In this document: positions 62,360 to 64,000 of the stretch, in pieces
How the letters are laid out: each line of letters opens with the position of its first letter
Position numbering within the stretch: position 1 is the first letter of the stretch
Assembly: GCA_963921425.1 (NCBI GenBank)
Contig: OY992834.1
Coordinates: forward strand, 5,332,001-5,396,000
Direction of reading: 5' to 3'
Length of the DNA: 64,000 nucleotides
Origin: Dryas octopetala
Taxonomy: Eukaryota; Streptophyta; Magnoliopsida; Rosales; Rosaceae
Notes under the pieces: generated by a model
Told to the model about the DNA's origin: nothing
Database searches by the model: none
Seen by the model: only the letters and a program-made list of their open reading frames with translations
Translations under genes and position numbers: made by a program

Positions 62360-64000
62360 AAGCTCTCTTATGGACAAGAGGTACCTTTCAATCAGCCAGA
62401 AAAACTAATTTCAGTATGTTCATAGTAGTTCTGCTTTCTTTGAAAACTATTTTTAGTAGAATCCTAGTCGTAGTTAGTTAATGTTTTCTGTTGAACCATC
62501 ACAGAGTAATATTAATATGTTAAAGTTATTAAAATTCTTTCTAAAACAGATGAGAAGGATAAAATGAAATTTCATTTTGATTATTGGATAATCTTATATT
62601 CTTGCATAATTGTAAATAATCCAATATATTTTTTTTTTTAACATATAATCAAACATCATATGAAGCCCTCGTGCTTGTTTGTGACACTCCATATCTGTGT
62701 CCATTGTTGATGCATTGGCGCATGTTCCCTGAGCATTCTCAATGATTTTGTCTGATTCATCTTGGTACCATGTCCAGCTTTTCGTAGTTATGTTTGTTTC
62801 TTATGTACCATGAATGTTCTTTTAGCAGCTTCCTCCTTTTTTGGTTGATGGTGTTTCATGACTAAACAGCACTTTAGAGGCCTTAATCCACTTTGTCTAT
62901 CTCAACGAAGTTAAGGATTAATGGATATTCTACATTAATCACCATTTTGCCTCTCCATTCAACGTCTATTTATGACATTTTGACAGAATGGATCATATGT
63001 GCAAACGACGTCAGATAATTCATGGATCAAAATGGCGAAAAAAAAAATCATTGACCAAACCGAGACAAAGTAAATAATAAGTGGACTATTTTTGGCAAAA
63101 TCCCCATGTAGAAATAATTGTGTCTTCAACATCTACTTTTTTTAATTACATAACCATTTCCTAGATGTCTATTTTAATTTCCAGAATCATCAAAGAGAAT
63201 CTTGCTTCCTAAGGCTGGATGGACATGTGGATATTCCTTAGTGGTCCAAGACTCTAAGTAGATTGAGGCATAACATGCCTCATGTTCCCTCTGCCCCCAC
63301 TCTAAATTAAAGGGGTATTAAAAATAGTTTGTTTGCCACATGCATTTGGTTGTCTAATTTCGTATCATTGTTAGGCTAATATACAACCCATAAACATGGG
63401 GGGATGATTGATTATATGCCTAATCCTCAAGAAACCCTGTTCCCTCCATGATGTGGTTCTGATTGATAATACTGCATAAGTAGCTTAATGAAGAGGAAGT
63501 CCAGAACATGGGTTTGGCAAAATATGGAATTAAAAATAATAGAAAAGAAAGTCATATTAAATGCTTTAATGAAATAACATGTGATAAAATTGATTAAGAC
63601 TTAAGAGTAGGTTGTTGAAATTAAATGTTTAAGGTGTTGAGTGCTGACTACTGTGTTGTATTTTAACTTTTAGTTATAGTCTCTATCGCTATGCTTTTAA
63701 TTAATGAGAAGATACGAAGTTAAGGAGTTAGAAAACCTTAGCATCTCTTTGTGATGAATTTATATATATTTAGCATCTCTTTTTCATGAATCAATATATT
63801 ATTTGGATATACAATTATATATTCTAGCTGTGGCAGAAGCCTAGTTTTTATTAAACAATTATGAGTTCTTATTTTATTGGCAATTATTGGATTCCCCTTT
63901 GAGGTCCACTATGCAATCATCAGATTCCCACTGATAGGCAGGGTAATGTGCAAGAACTATATGGATTATTGCCATAAACTTATCCAAAGAAAGAAAAAAA
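62360..64000. other. Downstream of PSF2, no gene seen
   Basis: Contains the PSF2 3' end. The remaining 1.5 kb is AT-rich without recognisable coding sequence, RNA gene or repeat termini. Confidence 0.5.

Overview
The window is nuclear DNA of a flowering plant, almost certainly a eudicot and most likely a rosid. Genes have many short GT-AG introns, the DNA is AT-rich with (GA/CT)n and (TA)n microsatellites, there are hAT-type and other miniature transposons, and every recognisable protein belongs to a plant family. A Rosaceae such as Prunus would fit, but the genus is my guess. Exon coordinates were built by hand from splice consensus, reading phase and protein-family continuity. All multi-exon models below keep reading frame at every junction.

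Layout. 0-6.6 kb: a 1.67 kb foldback hAT-type element, a small foldback, a two-exon gene of unknown function, and a possible short first exon on the minus strand. 8.0-12.7 kb (-): an FDM/IDN2-type factor of RNA-directed DNA methylation, with an ancient tandem triplication over its promoter (13.4-15.8 kb). 16.4-22.8 kb (+): the beta subunit of the AP-3 adaptor complex. 23.6-26.1 kb (-): a MIP1-leucine-zipper/DUF547 protein. 26.7 kb (-): tRNA-Lys(UUU). 27.3-33.0 kb (-): two tandem small C2-domain proteins of the 16-kDa phloem protein type. 34.0-36.7 kb (-): an SR splicing factor of the SCL30 type. 38.5-41.7 kb (-): an organelle-type RlmN radical-SAM RNA methyltransferase. 42.7-50.2 kb (-): two tandem BIK1/PBL1-type receptor-like cytoplasmic kinase genes. 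The promoter-distal one (46.7-50.2 kb) looks catalytically competent. The other (42.7-44.9 kb) is an open-frame pseudokinase. 53.0-56.6 kb (-): cytosolic triosephosphate isomerase. 59.5-62.4 kb (+): the GINS subunit PSF2, head-to-head with TPI across two adjacent miniature elements.

The genes do not form a pathway; plant loci are independently transcribed. Their order is nevertheless informative. TPI - BIK1/PBL1-type kinase - SCL30 - C2 - AP3B matches, from memory, the order At3g55440-At3g55480 in Arabidopsis. The interleaved RlmN-like and DUF547 genes match the paralogous Arabidopsis At2g39660-At2g39690 block around BIK1. The window therefore looks like the unfractionated ancestral segment.

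The most interesting signals are: (1) the open-frame pseudokinase beside its intact sister, with the Gly-loop, VAIK Lys, HRD Arg, catalytic-loop Lys/Asn and DFG all altered and the myristoylation start lost; (2) an AP3B intron that carries a copy of a piece of the next exon next to a 22-bp perfect palindrome; (3) duplication of the last splice acceptor/exon edge and of the promoter of the FDM gene; (4) an almost perfect hairpin just 3' of the FDM coding sequence; and (5) a tRNA-derived SINE-like insertion present in only one of the two C2 paralogues.
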